From contig JBJTJN010000027.1 of the NCBI GenBank assembly GCA_046095485.1, positions 5,199 through 69,198 on the forward strand: DNA of 64,000 bases, given 5' to 3'. Under the pieces are notes generated by a model that did not search any database, had not been told where the DNA came from, and saw only the letters and a list, made by a program, of their open reading frames with translations. Positions 21,894-30,313 of the stretch are shown piece after piece (position 1 is the first letter of the stretch; the number at the start of each line of letters is the position of its first letter). The stretch is from SYFI01 sp046095485. GTDB lineage: Bacteria; Actinomycetota; Thermoleophilia; Miltoncostaeales; Miltoncostaeaceae. The translations under genes were made by a program, and so were the position numbers.

Positions 21894-22247
21894 ATGGGCA
21901 AGATCAGCACACCGGACGCCCGCGCGCGTCGTCACCGCCGCGTCCGCGGCAAGGTCCATGGCACCGCAGAGCGTCCGCGCCTGTCGGTGTCGCGTTCGAA
22001 CCTGCGCATCTACGCGCAGCTCATCGACGACGACCGCGGCCACACCGTGGCTGCTGCCGGATCACACGAGGCCGGGCTGAAGGGCCTGGCCAAGGGCCCG
22101 GCCGCGGCCGAGGTGGGCAAGCTCATCGCCGAGCGCGGAAAGGCCGCGGGCGTGAGCAGCGTGGTGTTCGACCGCGGCGGCTACCTGTACCACGGCAGGG
22201 TCAAGTCCCTTGCCGACGGCGCCCGCGAGGGCGGGCTCGAGTTCTAG
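21894..22247 (+). CDS. rplR: 50S ribosomal protein L18
   Basis: A 117-residue uL18, a 5S rRNA-binding protein. It contains RVRGKVHGTAERPRLSVSRSNLRIYAQ and ends with VKSLADGAREGGLEF. ATG start with GGAG upstream. Confidence 0.96.
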   Translation: MGKISTPDARARRHRRVRGKVHGTAERPRLSVSRSNLRIYAQLIDDDRGHTVAAAGSHEAGLKGLAKGPAAAEVGKLIAERGKAAGVSSVVFDRGGYLYHGRVKSLADGAREGGLEF

Positions 22248-22266
22248 AGGACCGGGGAAGAGGCAC

Positions 22267-22857
22267 ATGGCAGAGCGCAGTCGCGACAAGGTGCATGCAG
22301 AGGGCGCAGAGCTTTCGGAGCGCGTGGTGCAGGTGAACCGCGTGGCCAAGGTCGTGAAGGGCGGCCGCCGTTTCTCGTTCTCGGCCCTGGTGGTGGTGGG
22401 CAACGAGGTGGACGCCGTGGGCGTGGGCCACGGCAAGGCCAACGAGGTGCCGCTGGCCATCCAGAAGGCCGTGGACGACGCCAAGAAGAACATGTTCCGC
22501 GTGCCGCGCTACGGATCCACGATCACCCATGAGGTCATCGGGCACCACGGCGCGGGCCGCGTGCTGCTGAAGCCGGCCGCCCCGGGTACCGGCGTCATCG
22601 CCGGCGGCGGGGTGCGCGCGGTGCTCGAGCTCGCGGGCGTGCGCGACATCCTCAGCAAGTCGCTGGGCACCACCAACCCCGTCAACCTCGTGGCCGCCAC
22701 GGTGGCCGGGCTCAAGAGCCTGCGCACGCCGGAGCAGGTGGCCGAGTTGCGCGGCAAGACCGTGGCCGAGGTGCTTGGCACCTCCGGCGGGTCCACGAAG
22801 CCCGCCGCCGACGTCGTGGCCGAGGCCGTGGAGGCCTCGGAGGAGGTCACGGCGTGA
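22267..22857 (+). CDS. rpsE: 30S ribosomal protein S5
   Basis: A 196-residue uS5 of the mRNA entry site and decoding fidelity. The double-stranded RNA-binding domain contains RVAKVVKGGRRFSFSALVVVG and GHGKANEVPLAI. A C-terminal Ala/Glu-rich extension of about 25 residues follows the core. The ATG at 22267 follows a GGGGAAGAGG ribosome-binding site. Overlaps rpmD by four bases (GTGA). Confidence 0.96.
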   Translation: MAERSRDKVHAEGAELSERVVQVNRVAKVVKGGRRFSFSALVVVGNEVDAVGVGHGKANEVPLAIQKAVDDAKKNMFRVPRYGSTITHEVIGHHGAGRVLLKPAAPGTGVIAGGGVRAVLELAGVRDILSKSLGTTNPVNLVAATVAGLKSLRTPEQVAELRGKTVAEVLGTSGGSTKPAADVVAEAVEASEEVTA

Positions 22858-23045
22858 GCACCCTGAAGATCACCCAGGTGCGCTCCCAGATCGGGAGCTC
22901 CGAGCGCCACCGCGGCACCCTGCGCGCGCTGGGCCTCGGCCGCATCGGCAAGACCGCGATCCACGAGGACTCGCCGGCGCTCCAGGGCGCCATCCGCAAG
23001 GTGGCGAACCTCGTGCAGGTGGAGGAGGTCCAGCGTGGCAGCTGA
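22854..23045 (+). CDS. rpmD: 50S ribosomal protein L30
   Basis: A 63-residue uL30. It has LKITQVRSQIGSSERHRGTLRALGLGRIGK, the typical single-domain bacterial protein. GTG start in the rpsE stop; its 3' end overlaps rplO by 11 bases. Confidence 0.95.
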   Translation: MSTLKITQVRSQIGSSERHRGTLRALGLGRIGKTAIHEDSPALQGAIRKVANLVQVEEVQRGS

Positions 23046-23577
23046 CGAGCCCAACGTGAGCGGCGGCGTGGACCCCGAGGAGGTCCGCCTCGAGAGCCTC
23101 GGCCCCAACCCCGGCGCGAAGCACCGCCGCAAGCGGGTGGGGCGTGGCCCCGGCTCGGGCAAGGGCAAGACCTGCGGTCGCGGCATGAAGGGCGCCGGCG
23201 CCCGCTCGGGCCCCGGCCCGCGCCCCGGCTACCGCGGCGGCACCATCCCGATCCACATGCAGAAGGGCAAGCTGCGCGGCCCGAACCACAAGAAGTCGAT
23301 GCCCATCGGGCCGTTCCGCACGAACTCGGTGCCCGTGAACGTCGGCGCGCTGGCCAAGGCCTTCGCGGCGGGTGACACGGTGGACTCCCAGGCCCTCGTG
23401 GACGTCGGCCTGGTGAAGAACAACGCCAACCGCGCGTACCCCGTGAAGCTGCTCGCCGGCGGCGAGATCACCCACGCGCTCACCGTGCGGGTGGATCAGG
23501 CGTCTGCGGCGGCCGTGGCCAAGATCGAGGCGGCCGGTGGCCGCGTCGAGCTGGTCGGCGGCGCCGGCAGCGAGTAG
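23035..23577 (+). CDS. rplO: 50S ribosomal protein L15
   Basis: A 180-residue uL15. The glycine-rich RNA-binding N-terminal region (RVGRGPGSGKGKTCGRGMKGAGARSG) is preceded by about 17 extra acidic residues compared with the usual start at the LxxLxP segment. GTG start inside rpmD, preceded by AGGAGG. Followed by secY after 24 bases. Confidence 0.95.
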   Translation: MAADEPNVSGGVDPEEVRLESLGPNPGAKHRRKRVGRGPGSGKGKTCGRGMKGAGARSGPGPRPGYRGGTIPIHMQKGKLRGPNHKKSMPIGPFRTNSVPVNVGALAKAFAAGDTVDSQALVDVGLVKNNANRAYPVKLLAGGEITHALTVRVDQASAAAVAKIEAAGGRVELVGGAGSE

Positions 23578-23601
23578 GAGGGTCCCGGGCAAGGCCCGCT
23601 G

Positions 23602-24867
23602 ATGCTCCAGGCCATGCTCAGCTCGCTCCGGTCCCCGGAGCTGCGCAAGAAGCTCTGGTTCACCGCGGCCATGCTGCTGGTGTTCCGCTTCGGCTCGTAC
23701 GTGCCCGTGCCGGGCGTGGAGCCCGAGAAGCTCGCCGCCGCCCTCGAGGGCCAGGGCACCACCAACATCCTGAACTTCCTCAACCTGTTCGCGGGGGGCG
23801 CGCTCACGCGCTTTGCCGTGTTCGCGCTGGGGATCATGCCGTACATCACCGCGAGCATCATCCTGCAGCTGCTCACCGTGGTGATCCCGTCGCTCGAGCG
23901 CCTCCAGAAGGAGGGCGAGTCGGGCTACGCCAAGATCACGCAGTACACCCGCTACATGACGGTGGGCCTGGCGTTCCTGCAGTCGTTCGCCTACGTCATG
24001 TACTTCCGCTCGCAGGACGCCCTGCCGGGCGTGGGATGGTCGCGCACCTTCCTCATCATCATCACGCTCACCGCGGGCACCACGCTGGTCATGTGGATCG
24101 GCGAGCTCATCACCCAGCACGGCATCGGCAACGGCATCTCGCTGCTCATCTTCTGCTCCATCGTGTCGGCGCTGCCCCAGGCGATCCGCGGCTGGCTCGG
24201 CCTGCCGCCGGTCACCGCCGTGATCATCGGCATCATCGCGGTGGCCATCGTCGTGGGAATCGTGTTCGTGAACGAGGGCGTGCGGCGCATCCCGATCCAG
24301 TACGCCAAGCGGCAGGTGGGACGCCGCATGACATCTGGCGGCACCACCTACATGCCGATCCGCGTGAACATGGCGGGCGTCATCCCGGTCATCTTCGCGG
24401 CGTCCATCACGATCCTGCCGCCCACCATCGCCGAGCTCGCCGGCGGCACGGGCTGGGCCCAGGGCGTGGCCGACTTCCTGTCGCCCGGCTCCTGGTGGTT
24501 CATCCTCTTCGAGGGCCTCTTGATCGTGCTCTTCACGTACTTCTACACGGCCGTGCAGTTCAACCCCACCGAGCAGGCCGACAACCTCAAGAAGTACGGC
24601 GGGTTCATCCCGGGCGTCAGGCCAGGCAGGCCCACGGCGATCTACCTCGATCGCGTGGTCAGCCGCCTCACGCTGCCGGGCGCCATCTACCTGGCCCTGG
24701 TCGCGGAGTTCCCGAACATCATCTTCCGCTACCTGCCCGAGTCGAACGTGTTCTTCGGGCTCTTCGGCGGCACGTCAATCCTGATCGTGGTCGGCGTGGC
24801 CCTGGACACCATGCGCCAGATGGAGGCCCAGCTCATGATGCGGTCGTATGAAGGGTTCCTCCAATAG
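23602..24867 (+). CDS. secY: Preprotein translocase subunit SecY
   Basis: A 421-residue, ten-helix channel subunit of the Sec translocon, which exports unfolded proteins and inserts membrane proteins. It shows the FRFGSYVPVPG loop near the N-terminus, FNPTEQADNLKKYGGFIPGVRPG before helix 8, and YEGFLQ at the C-terminus, the usual short cytosolic end. The last bases of its stop region appear to contain the adk start (ATAG). Confidence 0.96.
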   Translation: MLQAMLSSLRSPELRKKLWFTAAMLLVFRFGSYVPVPGVEPEKLAAALEGQGTTNILNFLNLFAGGALTRFAVFALGIMPYITASIILQLLTVVIPSLERLQKEGESGYAKITQYTRYMTVGLAFLQSFAYVMYFRSQDALPGVGWSRTFLIIITLTAGTTLVMWIGELITQHGIGNGISLLIFCSIVSALPQAIRGWLGLPPVTAVIIGIIAVAIVVGIVFVNEGVRRIPIQYAKRQVGRRMTSGGTTYMPIRVNMAGVIPVIFAASITILPPTIAELAGGTGWAQGVADFLSPGSWWFILFEGLLIVLFTYFYTAVQFNPTEQADNLKKYGGFIPGVRPGRPTAIYLDRVVSRLTLPGAIYLALVAEFPNIIFRYLPESNVFFGLFGGTSILIVVGVALDTMRQMEAQLMMRSYEGFLQ

Positions 24868-25502
24868 CGCGCCTCGTCCTGTTCGGTCCTCCCGGTGCCG
24901 GCAAGGGCACCCAGGCGGAGCTCCTCAAGGAGCGCGGCCTGCTGCATCTCTCGACCGGCGACCTGCTGCGCGCGGCCGTGAAGCAGGGAACCCCGCTGGG
25001 GCTCGAGGCCAAGACCTACATGGACGCCGGCGACCTGGTGCCCGACGCCGTGGTGATCGGCATGATCCGCGAGGGCCTCACCGGTCGCACCGACGACTTC
25101 ATGCTCGACGGCTTCCCCCGCACGATCGCGCAGGCCGAGGCCCTCGACGCCATGCTGGCCGAGGTGGGCGCGCCCATCGACGCGGTCATCTCGTTCGAGG
25201 TGCCGCGCGACGAGCTGGTGCGCCGCCTTGGTGGCCGCTGGATCTGCCGGGGCTGCGGGCGCTCGTTCCACGAGGTGAGCAACCCCTACGACGGCTCGCC
25301 CTGCTCGGCGTCCGGTGCCGAGTGCGACCTCTACCAGCGCGACGACGACCGTCCCGAGGCCGTGGCCAACCGCCTCGACGTGTACGACGCGCAGACCTCC
25401 CCGCTCATCGAGTACTACGAGTCGCGGGGGCTGCTGCGCCGGGTGGACGGCGCCCTCTCGCTCGACGAGGTGCAGGCGCAGGTTGTCGAAGCGCTCGCGT
25501 AG
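24864..25502 (+). CDS. adk: Adenylate kinase with apparent ATA start
   Basis: A 212-residue enzyme converting AMP + ATP to 2 ADP. The P-loop GPPGAGKGT begins at residue about 8. LSTGDLLR, DGFPRT (AMP binding) and a LID with CRGC and two later Cys (zinc-type LID) follow. The frame has a TGA at 24849-24851, and no ATG, GTG or TTG occurs before the P-loop. The next GTG (24978) would delete it. ATA at 24864 overlaps the secY stop as ATAG, has GAAGGG 8 bases upstream and gives an N-terminus (ARLVLFG) matching the family. A CTG at 24879 would cut into the first strand. A sequencing error is the alternative. Confidence 0.9.
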   Translation: MARLVLFGPPGAGKGTQAELLKERGLLHLSTGDLLRAAVKQGTPLGLEAKTYMDAGDLVPDAVVIGMIREGLTGRTDDFMLDGFPRTIAQAEALDAMLAEVGAPIDAVISFEVPRDELVRRLGGRWICRGCGRSFHEVSNPYDGSPCSASGAECDLYQRDDDRPEAVANRLDVYDAQTSPLIEYYESRGLLRRVDGALSLDEVQAQVVEALA

Positions 25503-26298
25503 GAAGGGCGCGCCCGACGCCGAAGCCCCGGCCCCGCCGCGCACCGGGCCCATTCCCAAGACGCCCGACGAGATCGACGCCATGGCGGCGAGCGGCGCCG
25601 TGCTGGCCGCTTGCCTCGACCTGCTCGAGGCCGCCGTGGCCCCGGGCGTGACCACCCTGGCGCTCGATGAGATGGCCGAGGAGTTCATCGTCTCGCGCGG
25701 CGGCGTGCCGTCGTTCAAGGGCTACCACGGGTTCCCCGGCACCATCTGCCCCTCGGTGAACGAGGAGGTGGTGCACGCGATCCCCGGCCCGTACGCGCTG
25801 GCCGAGGGCGACATCATCTCGATCGACTGCGGCGTGACGCTCGACGGCTGGGTGAGCGACTCCGCGCGCACGATCGCCGTGGGCGCGGTGAGCCCGGTGG
25901 CCACCGACCTCATGGACGCCACTCGGCGGTCACTGGCCGCGGGCATCACGCAGGCGCGGGTGGGAAACCGCACGGGGGACATCGGCGCCGCGGTGCAAGA
26001 GGTGGTGGAGCGCGCCGGGTTCAACGTGGTGCGCACTCTCGTGGGCCACGGCGTGGGCCGCAGCATGCACGAGGAGCCCCAGGTGCCGAACTTCGGATCT
26101 GCCGGCAGCGGGGTTCTGCTGGAGGAGGGCGTGGTGATCGCTATCGAGCCCATGGTCACCGAGGGCGATCCCGAGGTGGTGCTGGGGGGCGACGGCTGGG
26201 TGGTGTCCACCCGCGACAGCGGCCTGGCCGCGCACTTCGAGCACACCGTGGCCATCACGGCATCCGGCCCCAGGATCCTCACGCGGGCGGGCGCATGA
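25483..26298 (+). CDS. map: Methionine aminopeptidase type I
   Basis: A 271-residue metalloenzyme that removes initiator Met. The metal ligands of the pita-bread fold are present: Asp in SIDCGVTLDGW and VSDSART, His in GHGVGRSMHEEP, Glu in IEPM and Glu in FEHTVAI. The substrate-gating His is in YHGFPGTICPSVNE. The start is inferred as TTG 25483, inside the end of adk (20-base overlap), because the conserved IPKTPDEIDAM segment lies before the first ATG (25582). The start is less sure than the identity. Confidence 0.93.
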   Translation: MSKRSRRKGAPDAEAPAPPRTGPIPKTPDEIDAMAASGAVLAACLDLLEAAVAPGVTTLALDEMAEEFIVSRGGVPSFKGYHGFPGTICPSVNEEVVHAIPGPYALAEGDIISIDCGVTLDGWVSDSARTIAVGAVSPVATDLMDATRRSLAAGITQARVGNRTGDIGAAVQEVVERAGFNVVRTLVGHGVGRSMHEEPQVPNFGSAGSGVLLEEGVVIAIEPMVTEGDPEVVLGGDGWVVSTRDSGLAAHFEHTVAITASGPRILTRAGA

Positions 26299-26532
26299 GC
26301 GCCGTCCTCATCGCCGATCGCGCCATTCGGCGGCCGATGACGGATGGATACCGATGAGCCCCGGTTCCTGCTATCTTGCGCGACCGCGCGTGCAACGGAA
26401 CGCGACGGTCGCCGTGCGCCTCATCGGCCCTGTGACCTGCGCCCGTCAGCACGCGCCTTGCGGGGGCGTCGCGGCCCATCCGGCCACGCGCCGGGCCGAG
26501 TCGTCCCCGAGTCACCCAGTGAGGAGCATTTC
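26299..26532 (+). promoter_or_regulatory. Gap between map and rpmJ with weak promoter; infA absent
   Basis: This 234-base gap is the largest in the ribosomal run. A TATCTT at 26372-26377 could be a -10 for the rpmJ-rpsM-rpsK-rpsD-rpoA-rplQ block, though the -35 at a fitting distance is poor. GC-rich self-complementary stretches lie at about 26440-26500. No reading frame here resembles translation initiation factor IF-1, which normally sits between map and rpmJ. Confidence 0.35.
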
Positions 26533-26646
26533 GTGAAGGTCCGTCCGTCCGTGAAGCCGATGTGCGAGAAGTGCCGGGTCATCAAGCGCCACGGCAAGGT
26601 GCTCGTGATCTGCAGCAACCCTCGACACAAGCAGACCCAGGGGTAG
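26533..26646 (+). CDS. rpmJ: 50S ribosomal protein L36
   Basis: A 37-residue bL36 with the zinc ribbon CEKC...C....H (MKVRPSVKPMCEKCRVIKR, then VICSNPRHKQ). GTG start at 26533 preceded by GAGGAGCA; the longer open frame upstream is not conserved-looking. Three bases separate it from rpsM. Confidence 0.95.
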   Translation: MKVRPSVKPMCEKCRVIKRHGKVLVICSNPRHKQTQG

Positions 26647-26649
26647 TCA

Positions 26650-27021
26650 GTGGCGCGAATCGCCGGAGTCAACATCCCCCGCGAGAAGCGGGTGGAGATC
26701 GGCCTCACCTACGTCTACGGGATCGGCCGCACCACGGCCAACGAGATCCTCGGCAAGGTCGGCATCAGCAAGGACACCTACGTCCGTGACCTGACCGAGG
26801 AAGAGGTGGGCCAGCTCCGCGAGGTGATCGAGCGCGATTACATCGTGGAGGGTGACCTTCGTCGCGAGCGCGCCAACAACATCAAGCGCCTCATGGACAT
26901 CGGCTGCTACCGCGGGCTGCGCCACCGGCGCGGCCTGCCGGTGAACGGCCAGCGCACCAAGACCAACGCCCGCACCCGCAAGGGTCCGAAGCGCACCGTC
27001 GGCAAGCAGCGCAAGAGCTAG
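26650..27021 (+). CDS. rpsM: 30S ribosomal protein S13
   Basis: A 123-residue uS13 that forms bridges to the 50S and contacts P-site tRNA. It has ARIAGVNIPREKRVEIGLTY, GLRHRRGLPVNGQRTKTNART and a basic C-terminus. GTG start. Confidence 0.97.
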   Translation: MARIAGVNIPREKRVEIGLTYVYGIGRTTANEILGKVGISKDTYVRDLTEEEVGQLREVIERDYIVEGDLRRERANNIKRLMDIGCYRGLRHRRGLPVNGQRTKTNARTRKGPKRTVGKQRKS

Positions 27022-27039
27022 CCGGAGCGTAAGGAGCAC

Positions 27040-27438
27040 ATGGCACGCCAGAAGGCCACACGAGGCCGCACCCGTCGCAGGGCCCGCAAGAACATCGCCG
27101 CGGGGCACGCGCACATCAAGACCTCATTCAACAACACGATCGTCACCCTCACCGACCGCGCGGGCAACGTGATCGCGTGGGAGACCGCCGGCTCGGCCGG
27201 GTTCAAGGGATCCCGCAAGAGTACGCCGTTCGCCGCGCAGGTCACGGCCGACGCCGCCGCCCGCAAGGGCATGGAGCACGGCCTGCAGAAGGTGGACGTC
27301 TTCGTGAAGGGTCCCGGCTCGGGCCGCGAGACGGCCATCCGATCGCTGCAGGCCGCCGGCCTGGAAGTCACCTCCGTCACCGACGTGAGCCCCGTTCCCC
27401 ACAACGGCTGCCGCCCCCGCAAGCGGCGCCGCGTCTAG
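27040..27438 (+). CDS. rpsK: 30S ribosomal protein S11
   Basis: A 132-residue uS11 of the 30S platform near the Shine-Dalgarno helix. It contains GHAHIKTSFNNTIVTLTDRAGN and ends in PHNGCRPRKRRRV, as expected. ATG start with AAGGAGC upstream. Confidence 0.97.
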   Translation: MARQKATRGRTRRRARKNIAAGHAHIKTSFNNTIVTLTDRAGNVIAWETAGSAGFKGSRKSTPFAAQVTADAAARKGMEHGLQKVDVFVKGPGSGRETAIRSLQAAGLEVTSVTDVSPVPHNGCRPRKRRRV

Positions 27439-27447
27439 GAGGCCGAC

Positions 27448-28164
27448 GTGGCTCGCGATCGTGACCCGCAGTGCAAGCAGTGCCGCCGCGAGGGGGAGAA
27501 GCTCTTCCTCAAGGGCTCGCGCTGCCTCACCGAGAAGTGCGCCATCGAGCGCCGCAACTACCCGCCCGGCCACCACGGCCGCGGGCGCATCCGCCAGTCG
27601 GAGTACCTGATCCAGCTGCGCGAGAAGCAGCGGGCCCGCCGGTACTACGGCGTGCTCGAGAAGCAGTTCCGCCGCTACTACGAGAAGGCCAGCCGCCAGC
27701 CCGGGATCACGGGCGAGAACCTGCTGCGCCTGCTCGAGCTGCGGCTCGACAACGTGGTCACCCGCCTGGGCTTCGCGGCCTCGCGCCGCCAGGGCCGCCA
27801 GCTGGTGCGCCACGGCCACATCATGGTCAACGGCAAGCGCGTGGACATCCCGTCCTATCAGTGCCGTCCCGACGACATCATCACGATCAAGCCCGACTCC
27901 GGTGCCGAGCAGACGGTGCGCGGCGCCACCGAGATCGGCGCGTCGGTGGCCCCGTGGCTGCAGGCCGACCACGAGTCGCTGTCCGGCAAGGTGCTGAAGG
28001 CACCCGACCGCACCGAGATCGACACCCCGGTGCGCGAGCAGCTCATCGTGGAGCTCTACTCGAAGTACGCAGTGCCCCGGGCCCGGCACGGGCGATGGCG
28101 GGGCGCCCCTGACGCGGGGGCCTCGGCCGAGGCCGCCGGACCCGGTTCCGCGTTCACCACATAA
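27448..28164 (+). CDS. rpsD: 30S ribosomal protein S4, zinc-type, with C-terminal extension
   Basis: A 238-residue uS4, an assembly initiator. The N-terminus holds a four-Cys site (CKQC...C....C, residues about 9-31) typical of the C+ form. The S4 RNA-binding domain follows (RLDNVVTRLGFAASRRQGRQLVRHGHIMVNG). The usual protein ends near SKYA; here about 30 extra residues rich in Ala, Gly and Arg follow. GTG start. Confidence 0.96.
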   Translation: MARDRDPQCKQCRREGEKLFLKGSRCLTEKCAIERRNYPPGHHGRGRIRQSEYLIQLREKQRARRYYGVLEKQFRRYYEKASRQPGITGENLLRLLELRLDNVVTRLGFAASRRQGRQLVRHGHIMVNGKRVDIPSYQCRPDDIITIKPDSGAEQTVRGATEIGASVAPWLQADHESLSGKVLKAPDRTEIDTPVREQLIVELYSKYAVPRARHGRWRGAPDAGASAEAAGPGSAFTT

Positions 28165-28194
28165 CCGGCCACAGGGCCGGGAGGAGCAACCCAA

Positions 28195-29130
28195 GTGCTC
28201 GACATCCAGACCCCGCGCATGTCCTACGAGCCCGAGTCCGACATCTTCGGGCAGATCGAGGTGGAGCCGCTCGACCGCGGCTTCGGACACACCTTCGGCA
28301 ACTCGCTTCGCCGCGTGCTGCTGTCGTCCCTCGAGGGGGCGGCGGTCACGTCGATCAAGATCGACGGCGTGCAGCACGAGTTCACCACGGTGAAGGGCGT
28401 GCGCGAGGACGTCACGGACATCATCCTCAACCTGCGCGGCCTCGTGTGCCGCCTCGTCGGCGAGGCCGACGAGATCGAGGTGGAGCTCAGCCGCCAGGGC
28501 CCGGGCGTGGCCACGGCCGGCGACATCGCCTGCCCGTCCGACCTGGAGATCCTCAACCCCGAGCTAGAGATCGCCAACCTCGAGGCCGGTGCCTCGCTGG
28601 ACATGGTGCTCACCATCGCCCGCGGCCGCGGCTACGTGCCGGCCGAGCAGAACAAGGGCCCGGGGTCGAGCATCGGGGTCATCCCGGTGGACAGCAACTT
28701 CTCGCCCGTGCGCCGCGTGCGCTACGAGGTGGGCGCCGCCCGCGTGGGCCAGCGCACCGACTACGACAAGCTGACCCTCGAGGTGGAGACCGACGGCTCG
28801 GTCGACCCGCGCACCGCGGTGGCCCAGGCCTCGGCGATCCTCATCGAGCGCCTGGCGATCTTCGCCGACCCCAAGGACATCCGCCTGCTGGTCGAGGAGG
28901 AGCCCGAGCCGCCGCAGCCCGGTGGCGAGATGGCCAACATCCTCATCGAGGAGCTCGAGCTCGGCGTGCGTTCCTACAACTGCCTCAAGCGCGTGGGCGT
29001 CGAGACCATCGGCGACCTGATCTCGAAGAGCGAGGACGACCTCTCGGCCATCCCGAACTTCGGCAAGAAGAGCATCGAAGAGGTCAAGGAGAACCTGGCC
29101 CGCCACGGCCTTGCGCTCCGCGACGACTGA
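28195..29130 (+). CDS. rpoA: RNA polymerase alpha subunit
   Basis: A 311-residue subunit. The N-terminal dimerisation domain contains EPLDRGFGHTFGNSLRRVLLSSLEGAAV. The C-terminal domain that binds UP elements and activators contains LGVRSYNCLKRVGVETIGDL and NFGKKSIEEVKENL. GTG start with GGGAGGAGC upstream. A flexible Glu/Pro-rich linker joins the domains near residue 237. Confidence 0.97.
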   Translation: MLDIQTPRMSYEPESDIFGQIEVEPLDRGFGHTFGNSLRRVLLSSLEGAAVTSIKIDGVQHEFTTVKGVREDVTDIILNLRGLVCRLVGEADEIEVELSRQGPGVATAGDIACPSDLEILNPELEIANLEAGASLDMVLTIARGRGYVPAEQNKGPGSSIGVIPVDSNFSPVRRVRYEVGAARVGQRTDYDKLTLEVETDGSVDPRTAVAQASAILIERLAIFADPKDIRLLVEEEPEPPQPGGEMANILIEELELGVRSYNCLKRVGVETIGDLISKSEDDLSAIPNFGKKSIEEVKENLARHGLALRDD

Positions 29131-29160
29131 TAACGACCGAACCGCCAACCGGAGACACCA

Positions 29161-29547
29161 ATGCGACACCGCAGGCGCGGCCCCAAGCTCAATCGTGACA
29201 GTGCACATCGCAAGTCGATGGCGGCCAACATGGCCGTGGCGCTGCTCGAGCACGGGCGCATCCAGACCACCGAGGCCAAGGCACGGCTGGCTCGCCAGAC
29301 GGCGGAGCGCGCCATCACCCTCGGCAAGCAGGGCACCCTGCACGCCCGTCGCCAGGCGATCGCGCTGCTGCGCAACAAGCCGATCACCTACCGGCTGTTC
29401 GACGACATCGCACCGGTGTTCAAGGACGTCCCCGGTGGCTACACGCGCGTGACCAAGCTGGGCCCCCGTCAGGGCGACGCCGCGCCGATGGTGCTGCTCG
29501 AGCTCTCGCGCGAGGTACCCGCATCCACCACGTCCACCGCCGCCTAG
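29161..29547 (+). CDS. rplQ: 50S ribosomal protein L17
   Basis: A 128-residue bL17. The start MRHRRRGPKLNRDSAHRKSM and the RVTKLGPRQGDAAPM segment are canonical. It closes the alpha part of the ribosomal cluster; the following secreted-protein gene starts only 20 bases on and is probably co-transcribed. Confidence 0.96.
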   Translation: MRHRRRGPKLNRDSAHRKSMAANMAVALLEHGRIQTTEAKARLARQTAERAITLGKQGTLHARRQAIALLRNKPITYRLFDDIAPVFKDVPGGYTRVTKLGPRQGDAAPMVLLELSREVPASTTSTAA

Positions 29548-29567
29548 CGGCAGTACTGGAGCCCTCT

Positions 29568-30302
29568 GTGAACCGCTTCCGCACCCTCCTCCTCGCCGGC
29601 GCCGCGATCTCCCTCGGGGGCATCGCGTTCGGCGCATCGCAGGCCACGGCCGTCATGGCCGCCACCCAGGTGCAGATCAACGGCATCGTCAACGCCGTCA
29701 ATGCCTGGACCACCCAGACGCAGGGCTACACCTACTCCGACTACACGGTGCAGAACATCGCGATCTCGTCGGTGAACCCCTCGTTCGCCCGCGCGCAGAT
29801 CGTGCCGACGTCGAAGAACGTCGGGGTCATCCCGGCCCAGTGGACCGTGCTCACCGGCTCGGGGTCGAGCTGGACCGTGGTGGACGGCGGCGTGAACTTC
29901 TGCGACAACGTGGCGTCCATCCCGGCGGCCGTCGAGAACGACCTGTTCCCGGGCGGCGCGCAGTGCGCCCCCACCAGCACCAAGGGCACCATCGCGTCGG
30001 CCAGCAACGGCCTCTACCGCCTGGTCATCACGGCCCAGCGTCGCAGCAAGACCAGCAACCAGGCCAGCGTGTACGTGAGCCTGCAGCAGACCAATGGCGT
30101 GAAGGTGACCGAGCGTCGCCTGGGCGCCACCAACGGCTGGAGCTGGAGCACGGTGACCAAGCCGGGCAGCGCCTACGCCACGCTGAACATGACCAACCAG
30201 TGGGGCTCGGCGCAGGTGCTGAAGTCGGCCAACGCGCTCTACAGCGTCTACGGCTTCCGGGCCAGCTCGTTCGGGCTGACCCCCGCCGGCGCCTTCCAGT
30301 AG
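29568..30302 (+). CDS. Secreted protein of unknown function
   Basis: A 244-residue protein with a clear Sec signal peptide (NRFRT, then LLLAGAAISLGGIAFG, with a likely cleavage after an AxA near residue 27-32). The mature part is rich in Thr, Ser, Asn and Val, with the single Cys pair at FCDN and QCAP, which could form a disulfide. I recognise no family. It lies between rplQ and truA, 20 and 11 bases away, so it is expressed with ribosomal genes. GTG start with GGAG upstream. Another Ser/Thr/Asn-rich secreted protein is encoded at 48741, but I see no clear sequence relation. Confidence 0.75.
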   Translation: MNRFRTLLLAGAAISLGGIAFGASQATAVMAATQVQINGIVNAVNAWTTQTQGYTYSDYTVQNIAISSVNPSFARAQIVPTSKNVGVIPAQWTVLTGSGSSWTVVDGGVNFCDNVASIPAAVENDLFPGGAQCAPTSTKGTIASASNGLYRLVITAQRRSKTSNQASVYVSLQQTNGVKVTERRLGATNGWSWSTVTKPGSAYATLNMTNQWGSAQVLKSANALYSVYGFRASSFGLTPAGAFQ

Positions 30303-30313
30303 GACCATCGCGC

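Noticed and set aside
24978..25502. Adenylate kinase starting at GTG 24978
   Set aside because: This would remove the P-loop and first strand, which are perfectly preserved upstream in the same frame.
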